A DNA stretch of 18,653 nucleotides from Lachnospiraceae bacterium (GCA_017620055.1 JAFZRD010000002.1:1-18653); one strand, 5' to 3'; positions 1 to 6,840 are shown, numbered from the stretch's first letter. Numbers and translations are program-made. Notes: generated from the sequence alone by a model not told the origin.

Positions 1-767
1 CTCTTCGCGTTGTTGTCGGGATGCGATATCGGGTTCCACTTGGACGGGTTCTGCGTGATACATGCAATGACCGCACTCTCGGAAATGTTGAGCTCGGATA
101 CATTCTTACCGAAGTATCTCTGGGACGCAGCCTGGACTCCGAGTGTTCCCTGCCCGAGGTTGATGGTGTTGAGGTAGTTCTCGAGTATCTGGTCCTTGCT
201 CATCTGCTTCTCGAGCTGGACCGCACAATACTGCTCCTGGAATTTACGCTTGAACTTGTCGATCATGCTGCTCTCTTCGGTCCATGATGTGAACACGTTA
301 TTCTTGAGAAGCTGCTGCGTGATCGTTGAAGCACCCTGATGAAGATTACCGCTGAGGGCCTTGACGCCCGCACGCATGATACCCTTTATATCAATACCGT
401 TATGGGTGTAAAATCGCTCATCCTCGATCGCAACGAACGCGTGCTGCATGTCGAGCGGGATCTTGTCGAGCTTGACATATACACGGTTGGAATTCTCGGC
501 GACAAGCTTAGTCAGCTGATTGCCTTCGCTGTCATAAACGGTCGTCGAATAGCCCGCAGGCGCAACATCCACGTTCGAAATATCGGGAGCCGTGTCAACG
601 ACACCCATGAACAGTCCCACGCCGATGCACAGTCCGGCAACTCCGACGCAGACAGCACAAAACGTGGCGAGCACGAAAATGCTCACCCCGAAGAACTTGC
701 CGACCTTCGTCGACGGAGAATTCATCGCCTTCTGGCGTTTTTTGATCCCTCTTCTTCCGTAGTTCAT
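1..767 (-). CDS. Class A penicillin-binding protein, N-terminal part (window edge)
   Basis: Peptidoglycan glycosyltransferase (GT51) part of a bifunctional PBP1A-type enzyme, which polymerises lipid II outside the membrane. The reading frame runs off the low end of the window, so 255 full codons are visible and the transpeptidase domain is missing. Seen: a basic cytoplasmic N-terminus, a hydrophobic anchor at about residues 24-56, then the GT51 signatures: EDERFYTHNG with presumed catalytic Glu115, GASTITQQLLKN from about residue 145, and QMSKDQILENYLN. The start ATG at 765-767 follows a purine-rich GGTGGAAG. It begins 31 bases after the stop of the receiver-like gene, so the two are probably co-transcribed. 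The family is firm; which PBP paralogue it is cannot be told from this half. Confidence 0.93.
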   Translation of the reverse strand, partial: MNYGRRGIKKRQKAMNSPSTKVGKFFGVSIFVLATFCAVCVGVAGLCIGVGLFMGVVDTAPDISNVDVAPAGYSTTVYDSEGNQLTKLVAENSNRVYVKLDKIPLDMQHAFVAIEDERFYTHNGIDIKGIMRAGVKALSGNLHQGASTITQQLLKNNVFTSWTEESSMIDKFKRKFQEQYCAVQLEKQMSKDQILENYLNTINLGQGTLGVQAASQRYFGKNVSELNISESAVIACITQNPSKWNPISHPDNNAK

Positions 768-798
768 ATATCTTCCACCAAACTGTTATTGTACCAAA

Positions 799-1791
799 TT
801 ATAAGGTTATCCGCAATTCGTATGTCCACCCGCCGGGCGAATCATACTTCTGGTATTCGTCTACTATGTTCCCGAGAATGTTCGCGATATATACCTGTAT
901 GTCAACGGGAAGGTCTGCCTTCTTCGTACCGCTCACGGTAAGCCTGTATTCGCATTTCCTGCTCGTGACGTATCTGCTGTCCACCTCAAGCGTTGCCTTA
1001 TCGCACTTGTAGCTCTCCGCGACCGCAAGCACCCAGAGTGCGAATGTCAGGTCAGCCATGGCAAATCTGGGGACATCTCCGTACAGGCAGCTCTTGACCT
1101 CTTTGATCTCGACGCCGTCGTTCTTCTTCAGCGCCTCTTTCATGTTCTCTTCTATGATGTTCTTAAGATCGGTGACCTTAAAATACGCGGTCGTCTGAAG
1201 GCGCAGCATCTTGTCACACGATCTCTTGACGAAGTTAACATATGCTTCTTCAAGCGGCCTGCGCTTTAAGAACGCATCTAGGACGCGGTTGAAGAACGGT
1301 GCGATCTTGTTATAGCTGTACTGCTGGCGAAGAAGCGATACCTTGAGATGCTCGAGCGTCTCCTCGAACACCTTCTCGTCATTCTTCAGTTCATGGATCC
1401 TTCTGACAAGATCGCGGTGTATATACGCCTCGTCGATCGACGCCTTCACGCCTTCGACGATATCCTCTATGTTCCACGGAGGCAGGAAGACCTTGCGGAC
1501 ACACTCCTCGTTCACGATGGTCGGCACATACTTCGGATCGGTCAGATCCATGCACACGTTAAGGAGCACATCCGGGTACGCCCTTGCACATTTCTGGACA
1601 AAATCATGTACCCTCATGTCCGGGATGAAGCCGTCGGAAAGTATCAGGTAGAACTCCCTTTCCTTGAGGAGTTCGAAAACCTGCGCGGCGGATTCGGCGT
1701 GGATGAACTCAATGCCCTCATCGTTGAACCTGCCTTTTAAGTTGTTCGCTATCCGCTCATTGGCCTGCAGATATAAGATGCTCTTATCCAT
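799..1791 (-). CDS. Degenerate response-regulator receiver protein with kinase-like C-terminus
   Basis: A 330-residue soluble protein. Residues 1-120 follow the receiver (CheY-like) pattern, with Asp53 in LILSDGFIPD where the phosphoacceptor belongs. Two usual receiver residues look absent: the N-terminal acidic pair (YLQANE is found there) and the conserved Lys before Pro (FLPPW at 102-106 instead of a KPW-type motif). A helical region at about 125-215 precedes a C-terminal part that resembles a worn-down histidine-kinase ATPase fold: an N-box-like helix (LTFALWVLAVAESY) and a closing GGWTYELRITL, but no clear G boxes. The kinase-like reading is inference. The ATG at 1789-1791 is chosen because GGGAG lies at the right distance; an in-frame GTG 21 bases upstream has none. 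The gene lies between the htpG terminator and the PBP gene. Confidence 0.72.
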   Translation of the reverse strand: MDKSILYLQANERIANNLKGRFNDEGIEFIHAESAAQVFELLKEREFYLILSDGFIPDMRVHDFVQKCARAYPDVLLNVCMDLTDPKYVPTIVNEECVRKVFLPPWNIEDIVEGVKASIDEAYIHRDLVRRIHELKNDEKVFEETLEHLKVSLLRQQYSYNKIAPFFNRVLDAFLKRRPLEEAYVNFVKRSCDKMLRLQTTAYFKVTDLKNIIEENMKEALKKNDGVEIKEVKSCLYGDVPRFAMADLTFALWVLAVAESYKCDKATLEVDSRYVTSRKCEYRLTVSGTKKADLPVDIQVYIANILGNIVDEYQKYDSPGGWTYELRITL

Positions 1792-1885
1792 ATCGTCTCC
1801 CGATGATAACACACATACATAGTTATTTTACCACAAAGAGACTGTCATAACACTATATATTGTTATTTTTCTTTTGCCAGACACT

Positions 1886-1921
1886 AAAAAGACGCGAAGA
1901 ATCATTCCCCGCGTCAAAAAA
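1886..1921 (-). terminator. Intrinsic terminator after htpG
   Basis: Read on the minus strand, GACGCG pairs with CGCGTC (1891-1915, with four further pairs inside after a small internal loop) and is followed by TTTTT at 1886-1890. A T6 run (1916-1921) sits just upstream of the hairpin and directly follows the long stem of the repeat element at 1921-2059, so two termination-like structures stand in tandem. It lies about 155-190 bases after the htpG stop and before the receiver-like gene, as expected for the end of the htpG transcript. Confidence 0.8.
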
Positions 1922-2059
1922 GGGTCGGGCTCTAAGTGTTTTCTCGAAATACCCTGTGAAAGGGTCTGCGCTTGGCGAGGTCTTTTCGAGCCTAGCGTCA
2001 GCTACGCTTGAACAGGAGCGCGAGCGCGTTTTCGAGGAAATATCTTAGAGTCCGGCCCT
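1921..2059 (+). repeat. Structured repeat element, copy 1 (plus orientation)
   Basis: A 139-base intergenic element. The outer arms 1921-1936 (AGGGTCGGGCTCTAAG) and 2044-2059 (CTTAGAGTCCGGCCCT) pair over 16 positions, two of them G-U, with no mismatch. After a tgt/tat internal loop, a second helix pairs TTTC-TCGAAA (1940-1949) with TTTCGAGGAAA (about 2030-2040) around one bulged G. Inside are small hairpins, ACCCT/AGGGT at 1951-1965 and AGCGT/ACGCT at about 1993-2007. Bases 1954-2043 match copy 2 (4242-4331, minus) at about 79 of 90 positions. The G-U pairs become A-C mismatches on the other strand, so the folded sense is plus. It is opposite in sense to htpG and lies in that gene's 3' region. 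No convincing plus-strand promoter was seen. Confidence 0.8.
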
Positions 2060-2074
2060 ATAGTTAATCGTGTA

Positions 2075-4195
2075 TCACTGTGCGAGCTTCAACATTATAT
2101 CGTTGCTGCGCGCCACAAACTTCGTCATCGCCTCAGCCGACAGCGGCCTGTTCGAGAGCACCGCAAGATCGTACAGCTGTGCCGCGAACATCGTCGCATC
2201 TTCGGATTCACGGTTCTTGAGCAGATATTTGACAAGTGCGTTGCTGCTGTTGAGAACGAGCGTCTCGCCTTCGTTTCCGAACATGCCCATATCCATTCCG
2301 CCTGCAGCGTACATCTTCATCATATCCTGCATACGGCGTGATTCCTCGGATACCGTGAGTACCGATGAGATGCTCTCGTTCTTGAGCGTCTCGACCTTGA
2401 CGGTGAGCTTGTCGTTTCCGACAGCCTTCTTGAAGAGATCCGCAAGATCCTTGGCATCCTTCTCGTTCTTCTTCTTATCCTTCTTGTTAAGGTCCTCTTT
2501 CGAAGAGTCCGTGATGTCAGCATCGATCCTCATGAACTTGACGTCTTCCATCTTGGATTCGAGCTGGTTGATGAACGGCTGGTCGATGTTGTGAGTCAGA
2601 ACGACCGCATCCATTCCCTGCTCACGGAACATGTTGACATACTGGCTCTGCTGCTGCATGTCGGTAACGTAGTACACGGTCTTTCTGACCTTGTCCTTAT
2701 CCTTGCCGTCATCCTTCTTATCGTCCGCAGCTGCCTCATCCGATGATTTTTCATCCTCGACAACTTCGGCTTCAACCTTCTCTCCGTTCTCGTCGGTGGC
2801 CTCTTCCGCCTCCTTCTTCTCGGGAAGTTCAAGGCATTCCGGAAGTGTCATATACTTGCCGTCGATGTCCTTGAAGAGGATGTAGTCGGTCATCTTCTCA
2901 CAGAACTTGTCGTCTTTAAGGCACCCGTACTTGATGAACGGGCTGATGTCATCCCAGTATTTCTCGTAGTCTTCCTTCTCGGTCTTGCACATTCCGGCAA
3001 GCTTGTCGGCAACCTTCTTCGAGATGTAGTCGCTGATCTTGTTAACGAAACCGTCGTTCTGGAGCGCCGATCTTGATACGTTGAGCGGAAGGTCCGGACA
3101 GTCGATGACACCCTTAAGGAGCATCAGGAATTCGGGGATGACCTCTTTGATGTTATCCGCGATGAACACCTGGTTATTGTACAGTTTGATGACGCCCTCG
3201 ATCGACTCGTATTCCATGTTGATCTTCGGGAAATAGAGTATACCCTTGAGGTTGAACGGGTAGTCCATGTTAAGGTGGATCCAGAAGAGCGGCTCCTTGT
3301 AATCCATGAACACTTTGCGGTAGAACTCGAGATACTCCTCTTTCGTGCAGTCGCTCGGATGCTTTGCCCACAGGGGATTCGGATCGTTGATCGGAACTTC
3401 CCTCTTTACGATCTTGGCCATCTCGCGTGCGGGAGTCTTTTCTTTCTTCTCCTTCTTGCCGTCCTTTTCAACTTCCTCGTACTTGGCTTCTTCGGTGAAC
3501 TTCTCGATGACCGTATCCTTGTCGGTAAGCTCGTCAACGGGCACGTTCTCATACTGCGTCTCCGCGCCTTCCTTTACGAGGAAGATCGGTGTGGGCATGA
3601 ATGAACAGTACTTCTTCAGTACCTCCCTCATCCTGTATTCGTTACAGAATTCAAGGGAATCCTCATTGAGGAACAGAGTGATCGTAGTACCTACCGTATC
3701 ACGGTCGCCTTCATCCATCGTGTATTCCGTACCGCCGTCACATTCCCAGTGAACGGCCTTGGCGCCCTCTTTGTATGAGAGAGTGTCGATGTGAACCTCG
3801 TCGGCTACCATGAATGCCGAGTAAAATCCGAGACCGAAGTGACCGATTATCTGATCGTCATTGGTCTTGTCCTTGTACTTCTCGAGAAATGCCGTAGCGC
3901 CCGAGAACGCGATCTGAGTGATGTACTCTTCGACCTCGTCGGCGTCCATTCCGAGACCCGTATCGGTGAATGATACCTTCTTGTTATCGGGATCGACGAC
4001 GATCCTGATCTCCATGTCACGGCCGTCGGGAATGCTGTACTGGCCGATCACGTCGAGCTTCTTGAGCTTGGTGATCGCGTCACAGCCGTTACTTACAAGT
4101 TCACGCGCGAATATATCGTGGTCGCTGTACATCCACTTCTTGATTATCGGGAAGATGTTTTCGCTGTTGATCGTTAAACTGCCTGTTTTTGCCAT
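2075..4195 (-). CDS. htpG: Chaperone HtpG (Hsp90)
   Basis: Cytosolic ATP-dependent Hsp90 chaperone, 706 residues, longer than the roughly 625 usual for bacterial HtpG. The GHKL ATPase domain shows RELVSNGCDA (residues 31-40, with Glu32, Asn36 and Asp39), DTGLGM (78-83) and the lid motif GHFGLGFYS (118-126). The middle domain carries LNVSRSALQND. Part of the extra length is a very acidic and lysine-rich stretch at about residues 457-508, between the middle and C-terminal domains. The ATG at 4193-4195 follows AGAGG at a good distance. The gene stands alone between its own CIRCE-linked promoter upstream and a terminator downstream, flanked by two inverted copies of a structured repeat. Regulation by HrcA is the natural inference. 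Confidence 0.98.
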   Translation of the reverse strand: MAKTGSLTINSENIFPIIKKWMYSDHDIFARELVSNGCDAITKLKKLDVIGQYSIPDGRDMEIRIVVDPDNKKVSFTDTGLGMDADEVEEYITQIAFSGATAFLEKYKDKTNDDQIIGHFGLGFYSAFMVADEVHIDTLSYKEGAKAVHWECDGGTEYTMDEGDRDTVGTTITLFLNEDSLEFCNEYRMREVLKKYCSFMPTPIFLVKEGAETQYENVPVDELTDKDTVIEKFTEEAKYEEVEKDGKKEKKEKTPAREMAKIVKREVPINDPNPLWAKHPSDCTKEEYLEFYRKVFMDYKEPLFWIHLNMDYPFNLKGILYFPKINMEYESIEGVIKLYNNQVFIADNIKEVIPEFLMLLKGVIDCPDLPLNVSRSALQNDGFVNKISDYISKKVADKLAGMCKTEKEDYEKYWDDISPFIKYGCLKDDKFCEKMTDYILFKDIDGKYMTLPECLELPEKKEAEEATDENGEKVEAEVVEDEKSSDEAAADDKKDDGKDKDKVRKTVYYVTDMQQQSQYVNMFREQGMDAVVLTHNIDQPFINQLESKMEDVKFMRIDADITDSSKEDLNKKDKKKNEKDAKDLADLFKKAVGNDKLTVKVETLKNESISSVLTVSEESRRMQDMMKMYAAGGMDMGMFGNEGETLVLNSSNALVKYLLKNRESEDATMFAAQLYDLAVLSNRPLSAEAMTKFVARSNDIMLKLAQ

Positions 4196-4231
4196 GTTAC
4201 TTACCTCTTTTCTTTATTCTATTCTACAGTC

Positions 4232-4357
4232 AGCGTCAAATATATTTCCTCGAAAACGCGCTCTCGCTCCTGTTCCGTCGTAACTGACGCTAGACTCGAA
4301 AAAACCTCGTCAAGCGCAGACGCCTTCACAAGGTTTTCTCGGAAACAATTTGCCGCT
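4232..4357 (-). ncRNA. Structured element copy 2, in the htpG 5' leader
   Basis: Minus-strand element of 126 bases. Outer arms AGCGgCAAAT (4357-4348) and ATTTGaCGCT (4241-4232) pair except for one G-A. A tg/tat internal loop follows, then TTTCC/GGAAA, a tandem G-A mismatch and a further helix. The inner 90 bases (4331-4242) match copy 1, but the outer arms share no sequence with those of copy 1, so pairing and not sequence is kept. A small CCTT-GTG-AAGG hairpin replaces the ACCCT/AGGGT hairpin of copy 1. The htpG promoter predicts a transcript start near 4377, so the whole element would sit in the htpG leader, with 36 bases left before the ATG. It does not cover the Shine-Dalgarno. A cis-acting RNA is my reading; a dispersed repeat that merely landed there is the alternative. 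Confidence 0.65.
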
Positions 4358-4383
4358 TCCCTTATTCCGCTTCGTTCACAAGA

Positions 4384-4412
4384 ATAATAACGCGGGCGAT
4401 ATGCCATGTCAA
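4384..4412 (-). promoter_or_regulatory. Sigma-A type promoter of htpG
   Basis: On the minus strand, TTGACA (4412-4407) is followed after exactly 17 bases by TATTAT (4389-4384). This is a near-consensus vegetative promoter, about 190 bases upstream of the htpG ATG, giving a leader of about 180 bases. The CIRCE operator ends seven bases upstream of the -35 box. The predicted start of transcription near 4377 is inferred from spacing. Confidence 0.88.
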
Positions 4413-4419
4413 GAAAAAT

Positions 4420-4446
4420 TTAGCACTCAATCGGGTTGAGTGCTAA
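4420..4446. promoter_or_regulatory. CIRCE operator (HrcA binding site)
   Basis: Perfect nine-base inverted repeat TTAGCACTC (4420-4428), nine-base spacer, GAGTGCTAA (4438-4446): the exact CIRCE consensus bound by the heat-shock repressor HrcA. It lies directly upstream of the htpG -35 box and overlaps the stop codon (4427-4429) of the preceding foldase gene. On the minus strand it is followed by ATTTTTC, so its RNA hairpin could also act as a weak terminator for that gene; this second role is inference. Confidence 0.95.
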
Positions 4447-5551
4447 CAATCGTGAAATATTTATCGTAGACTTCAAAAAAGCTCGTGGTTTCAACGGTCC
4501 CGCCGGAGTCGTAATGTATACTGTCGTAAAGCGGCTTGTTCAGATTGGAGGTAAGCGTCTTCACGAAATTGTTGTAGACCTCATCGAATGCCTCCTGCTT
4601 GCGCTTCTCGACGATCTTGAGCTTGTTGGCATCCGTCTCGTCGGGATTAAAAGTTGTGACGCAGTATATCAGGTGGTAGCCGTATTCAGTCTCGACTATG
4701 TCGCTGACCTCGCCAACGCCGAGGTTGAACGCAGCTTCCTCGAATTCCTTCGGCATGATGCCTCGGCCGAAGCTGTATTCGCTCTTCGAGTCCTCGTTAT
4801 AATCCGCCGCGAGTACCTCGAACGCGACACCCTCGTCGAGCTTCTGCCGGATCTGCGCGATCTTTGCCAGAGCCGCCTTCTTCTCCTCGTCCGAATATTC
4901 GTGCCTGATGCCGTTCTGATCTGTGCTGTACGTCTTGATGAGTATTGTCCTGACGGTTATCGTCCTTGCCTCATCGTCGCTTATCTCGGGATTGACCTCT
5001 TCCGTGATCGACTCATAAAGCCGTGTTGCAGTTGCAAACTCCCTGTAAAGCTTTTCGATCACATCCCTGTCAACTCCGAGGTAATCCCTCTCGGCCGGAG
5101 TGAGCGATTCGTAATATTCCCTCGCAGCCGCACTGCATTTTGCCTCATCATCCTCGTCAAGAGTGACACCTCGCTCGGCGGCGAGTATGTTCATCGTCTT
5201 GATCTGCGCGATCCTGGCAAGTATGTTATCCTTGTATGAATCCTCAAGAGTACCGTCCCCGACCGGCACGGACCATATCCGGTTACCGAAAACGTTACTG
5301 TATTGATTTTCCGAGTTCGCGAGGTAGACCATCAGCTCATTCTGCATGCAGGGGTACCCTTCGAGCCTGAACACTTCACCGTCGAGAAAATCAGACGTCA
5401 GCACTATCTCGGTCGGAAGCCTGTCTCCCCGGCACGCCGTAAAGAATAAGGAAGAAGCGACGAAGAACGTCAAAAAAAGTGGCAGGAGGCCTGCCACTTT
5501 TGGCTTGCGATTCGGTTGTATCTTACTGGATATCAATGTGCGATGCAGCAT
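4427..5551 (-). CDS. Peptidyl-prolyl isomerase lipoprotein (PrsA/SurA-like foldase)
   Basis: Extracytoplasmic foldase predicted to assist folding of exported proteins. From the chosen start there are 374 residues: a basic n-region, a hydrophobic stretch ending in SSLFFTAC (lipobox-like, Cys40), a SurA-N-like helical region, and a parvulin (PPIC) domain from about residue 185, including VRTILIKTYS, FEVLAADYNED, SFGRGIMPKEFEEAAF and ETEYGYHLIYC. The start is uncertain. The ATG at 5549-5551 overlaps the 3' end of the upstream gene by 29 bases and has no clear Shine-Dalgarno; 5563 (ATG), 5536 (TTG) and 5497 (GTG) are alternatives. A strong terminator hairpin (5472-5501) is encoded within the signal peptide whichever start is used, except a TTG right after it. 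The stop codon lies inside the CIRCE operator of htpG. Confidence 0.85.
   Translation of the reverse strand: MLHRTLISSKIQPNRKPKVAGLLPLFLTFFVASSLFFTACRGDRLPTEIVLTSDFLDGEVFRLEGYPCMQNELMVYLANSENQYSNVFGNRIWSVPVGDGTLEDSYKDNILARIAQIKTMNILAAERGVTLDEDDEAKCSAAAREYYESLTPAERDYLGVDRDVIEKLYREFATATRLYESITEEVNPEISDDEARTITVRTILIKTYSTDQNGIRHEYSDEEKKAALAKIAQIRQKLDEGVAFEVLAADYNEDSKSEYSFGRGIMPKEFEEAAFNLGVGEVSDIVETEYGYHLIYCVTTFNPDETDANKLKIVEKRKQEAFDEVYNNFVKTLTSNLNKPLYDSIHYDSGGTVETTSFFEVYDKYFTIVSTQPD
5472..5501 (-). terminator. Intrinsic terminator/attenuator inside the foldase signal-peptide codons
   Basis: On the minus strand AAAAGTGGCAGG (5501-5490) pairs perfectly over 12 bases with CCTGCCACTTTT (5486-5475) across a three-base loop and runs into seven T residues (5478-5472). 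This is a textbook intrinsic terminator placed 22 bases after the stop of the small membrane-protein gene. It also encodes KVAGLLPLFL of the downstream foldase, so translation of the foldase start region would compete with hairpin formation. Confidence 0.82.
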
Positions 5552-5969
5552 CTTTGACTGCATCCGTAACTTCGTCGGCTGCCTTTGAGACTGCCTTCTT
5601 GGCTTTCTTGGCTGCCTTGTCGAAATCCTCGAATTCGAAATCACTCGGCTTCTTGCCGTCCTTCACAAGACCAACGCCCTTTGCTGCGTCCTCGGCCTTG
5701 GCCATGATATCCTGTGCAGCTGATTTTACAGCCTTCTTGAGCGTATCCTTGCCGTCGGCAACGCTCTCCTTGATGTTCTCAGCCGCATCCTTTATCTCGG
5801 GGTCGAGAGACACATAACTTCTCTCACCTGCTTTATTGTCTGCAGATCCTTCGTCACCGTCACATGAACATTCGCACTTGTCTTTGTTCATCTCGCAGAA
5901 ATACCACAATCCCGCAAGAGCAGCTCCGGTAACACCTACAAATGTAATAAACTTTCCAAATCCCTTCAT
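5523..5969 (-). CDS. Small membrane-anchored Ala/Lys-rich protein, function unknown
   Basis: A 148-residue protein with one N-terminal membrane segment (about residues 7-24), then a cysteine cluster (Cys25, Cys32, Cys34, Cys36) in an acidic stretch, then a long Ala/Lys/Asp-rich region built for amphipathic helix or coiled coil (repeated AAK, KKA and DAA patterns). This resembles YtxH-like or LEA-like stress-associated proteins in composition, but I cannot assign a family. The ATG at 5967-5969 has AAAGGAG seven bases upstream and overlaps the stop of the DUF2225 gene by one base (TAATG), so translation is probably coupled. A strong terminator hairpin follows 22 bases after its stop. Confidence 0.82.
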   Translation of the reverse strand: MKGFGKFITFVGVTGAALAGLWYFCEMNKDKCECSCDGDEGSADNKAGERSYVSLDPEIKDAAENIKESVADGKDTLKKAVKSAAQDIMAKAEDAAKGVGLVKDGKKPSDFEFEDFDKAAKKAKKAVSKAADEVTDAVKDAASHIDIQ

Positions 5970-6823
5970 TATAGTTCTCCTTTCGCTTTCATATCACTAA
6001 GAACCTGTTCCTTAAGATCTCTTGCACGATCCTTGATCCTGCTGTTTGCGGTCTTACTCAGGAGTATCGACGCGATCATCTTCTGTGCGACATCAAACTG
6101 TCCGAATCTTGAAGCGAGCACGGCGAGAAGATAATCTATCGTGATCTCGTCCATCCCGGCGATCGGGAAGCTCTCCTTCTGACGGGCATTCACAAAACCT
6201 TCGTACGCGGTCTTGAGTGCCTCGTCCTCATCCTTCCTAAGGTCGGCCAGTGCCGCATCGCGGTCCGGTGTATCTGCGGGAAGCGTCTCGCTCTTGCCTC
6301 TGATGACCCACGCCATCTTCAGGCAGACATACGCTTTCTCGCTGTCCTTTGCGCGCTTGACGATGGATGACGCAAGCGCGAGCTGGTATCTCTGGATGGC
6401 ATCATCATATGATATGATCGGGTTGTTTGCAACCCCGTGAACCTTGCCTACTATACCTTCCTTTATGAGCTTGACCTGTGCCGCGGGAAGCGATGTGAAG
6501 TATCTTGTCAGCGTCGCATAGCCGCAGTAGGGGCATACGACCACATCGTATTTACCGGGATCGAACTTGTCGTACTTCGGGCGAAGGTCCTGATCCTGCG
6601 ACAGCAGCCTTGCCTTACCGGTCCTGACGGCCCTGTAAGAAAATCCCTTGCCGCATATCGGGCACTCCGCCGACTTGTCGAACAGCACGTCATTCTCGTC
6701 AAAAGGCGCTTCTACCTTCGGCTTCTCCACCGGCTTGGGCGCCGGCTTCTTCTCCTCTTCAAAGATCTCCGCCTTCTCAAGCTTGCCAAGTCCGAGGCTT
6801 GACAATCCATCCAATAAACCCAT
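5969..6823 (-). CDS. DUF2225 family protein with two CPxCG knuckles
   Basis: A 284-residue soluble protein matching the pattern of the uncharacterised DUF2225 family. A low-complexity Pro/Lys/Glu segment (residues 21-40) precedes two zinc-binding knuckles, CPICGKGF (Cys54, Cys57) and CPYCGYA (Cys97, Cys100), which together probably hold one zinc. The C-terminal half is helical and TPR-like, with the stretch IDYLLAVLASRFGQFDVAQKMI typical of the family. The start is supported by CGGAGG seven bases upstream. It begins 17 bases after the glnS stop and overlaps the next gene by one base, so it belongs to the glnS operon. No biochemical role is established for the family as far as I know. Confidence 0.88.
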   Translation of the reverse strand: MGLLDGLSSLGLGKLEKAEIFEEEKKPAPKPVEKPKVEAPFDENDVLFDKSAECPICGKGFSYRAVRTGKARLLSQDQDLRPKYDKFDPGKYDVVVCPYCGYATLTRYFTSLPAAQVKLIKEGIVGKVHGVANNPIISYDDAIQRYQLALASSIVKRAKDSEKAYVCLKMAWVIRGKSETLPADTPDRDAALADLRKDEDEALKTAYEGFVNARQKESFPIAGMDEITIDYLLAVLASRFGQFDVAQKMIASILLSKTANSRIKDRARDLKEQVLSDMKAKGEL

Positions 6824-6840
6824 CTGTAACCTCCGAAATA

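Noticed and set aside
1792..1885. Promoter for the receiver-like gene
   Set aside because: TAAAAT and other AT-rich hexamers occur, but none has a -35 box at suitable spacing; the gene needs a promoter here, yet I cannot name one.
1860..2048. Plus-strand 62-codon frame across repeat copy 1
   Set aside because: It begins with TTG without a ribosome binding site, runs through the htpG terminator, and is better explained by the structured repeat; kept only as a low-interest finding.
1921..4357. Composite transposon carrying htpG
   Set aside because: There are inverted flanking copies, but no transposase, no shared terminal sequence (the outer arms differ) and no target duplication that I could see.
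4219..4407. Minus-strand 62-codon frame across repeat copy 2
   Set aside because: Its ATG lies between the -35 and -10 boxes of the htpG promoter, so it would not be in that transcript.
5549..5644. Longer foldase start at 5644
   Set aside because: It is a GTG deep inside the upstream gene's coding region, without a Shine-Dalgarno, and would give a very long, highly basic leader before the signal peptide.
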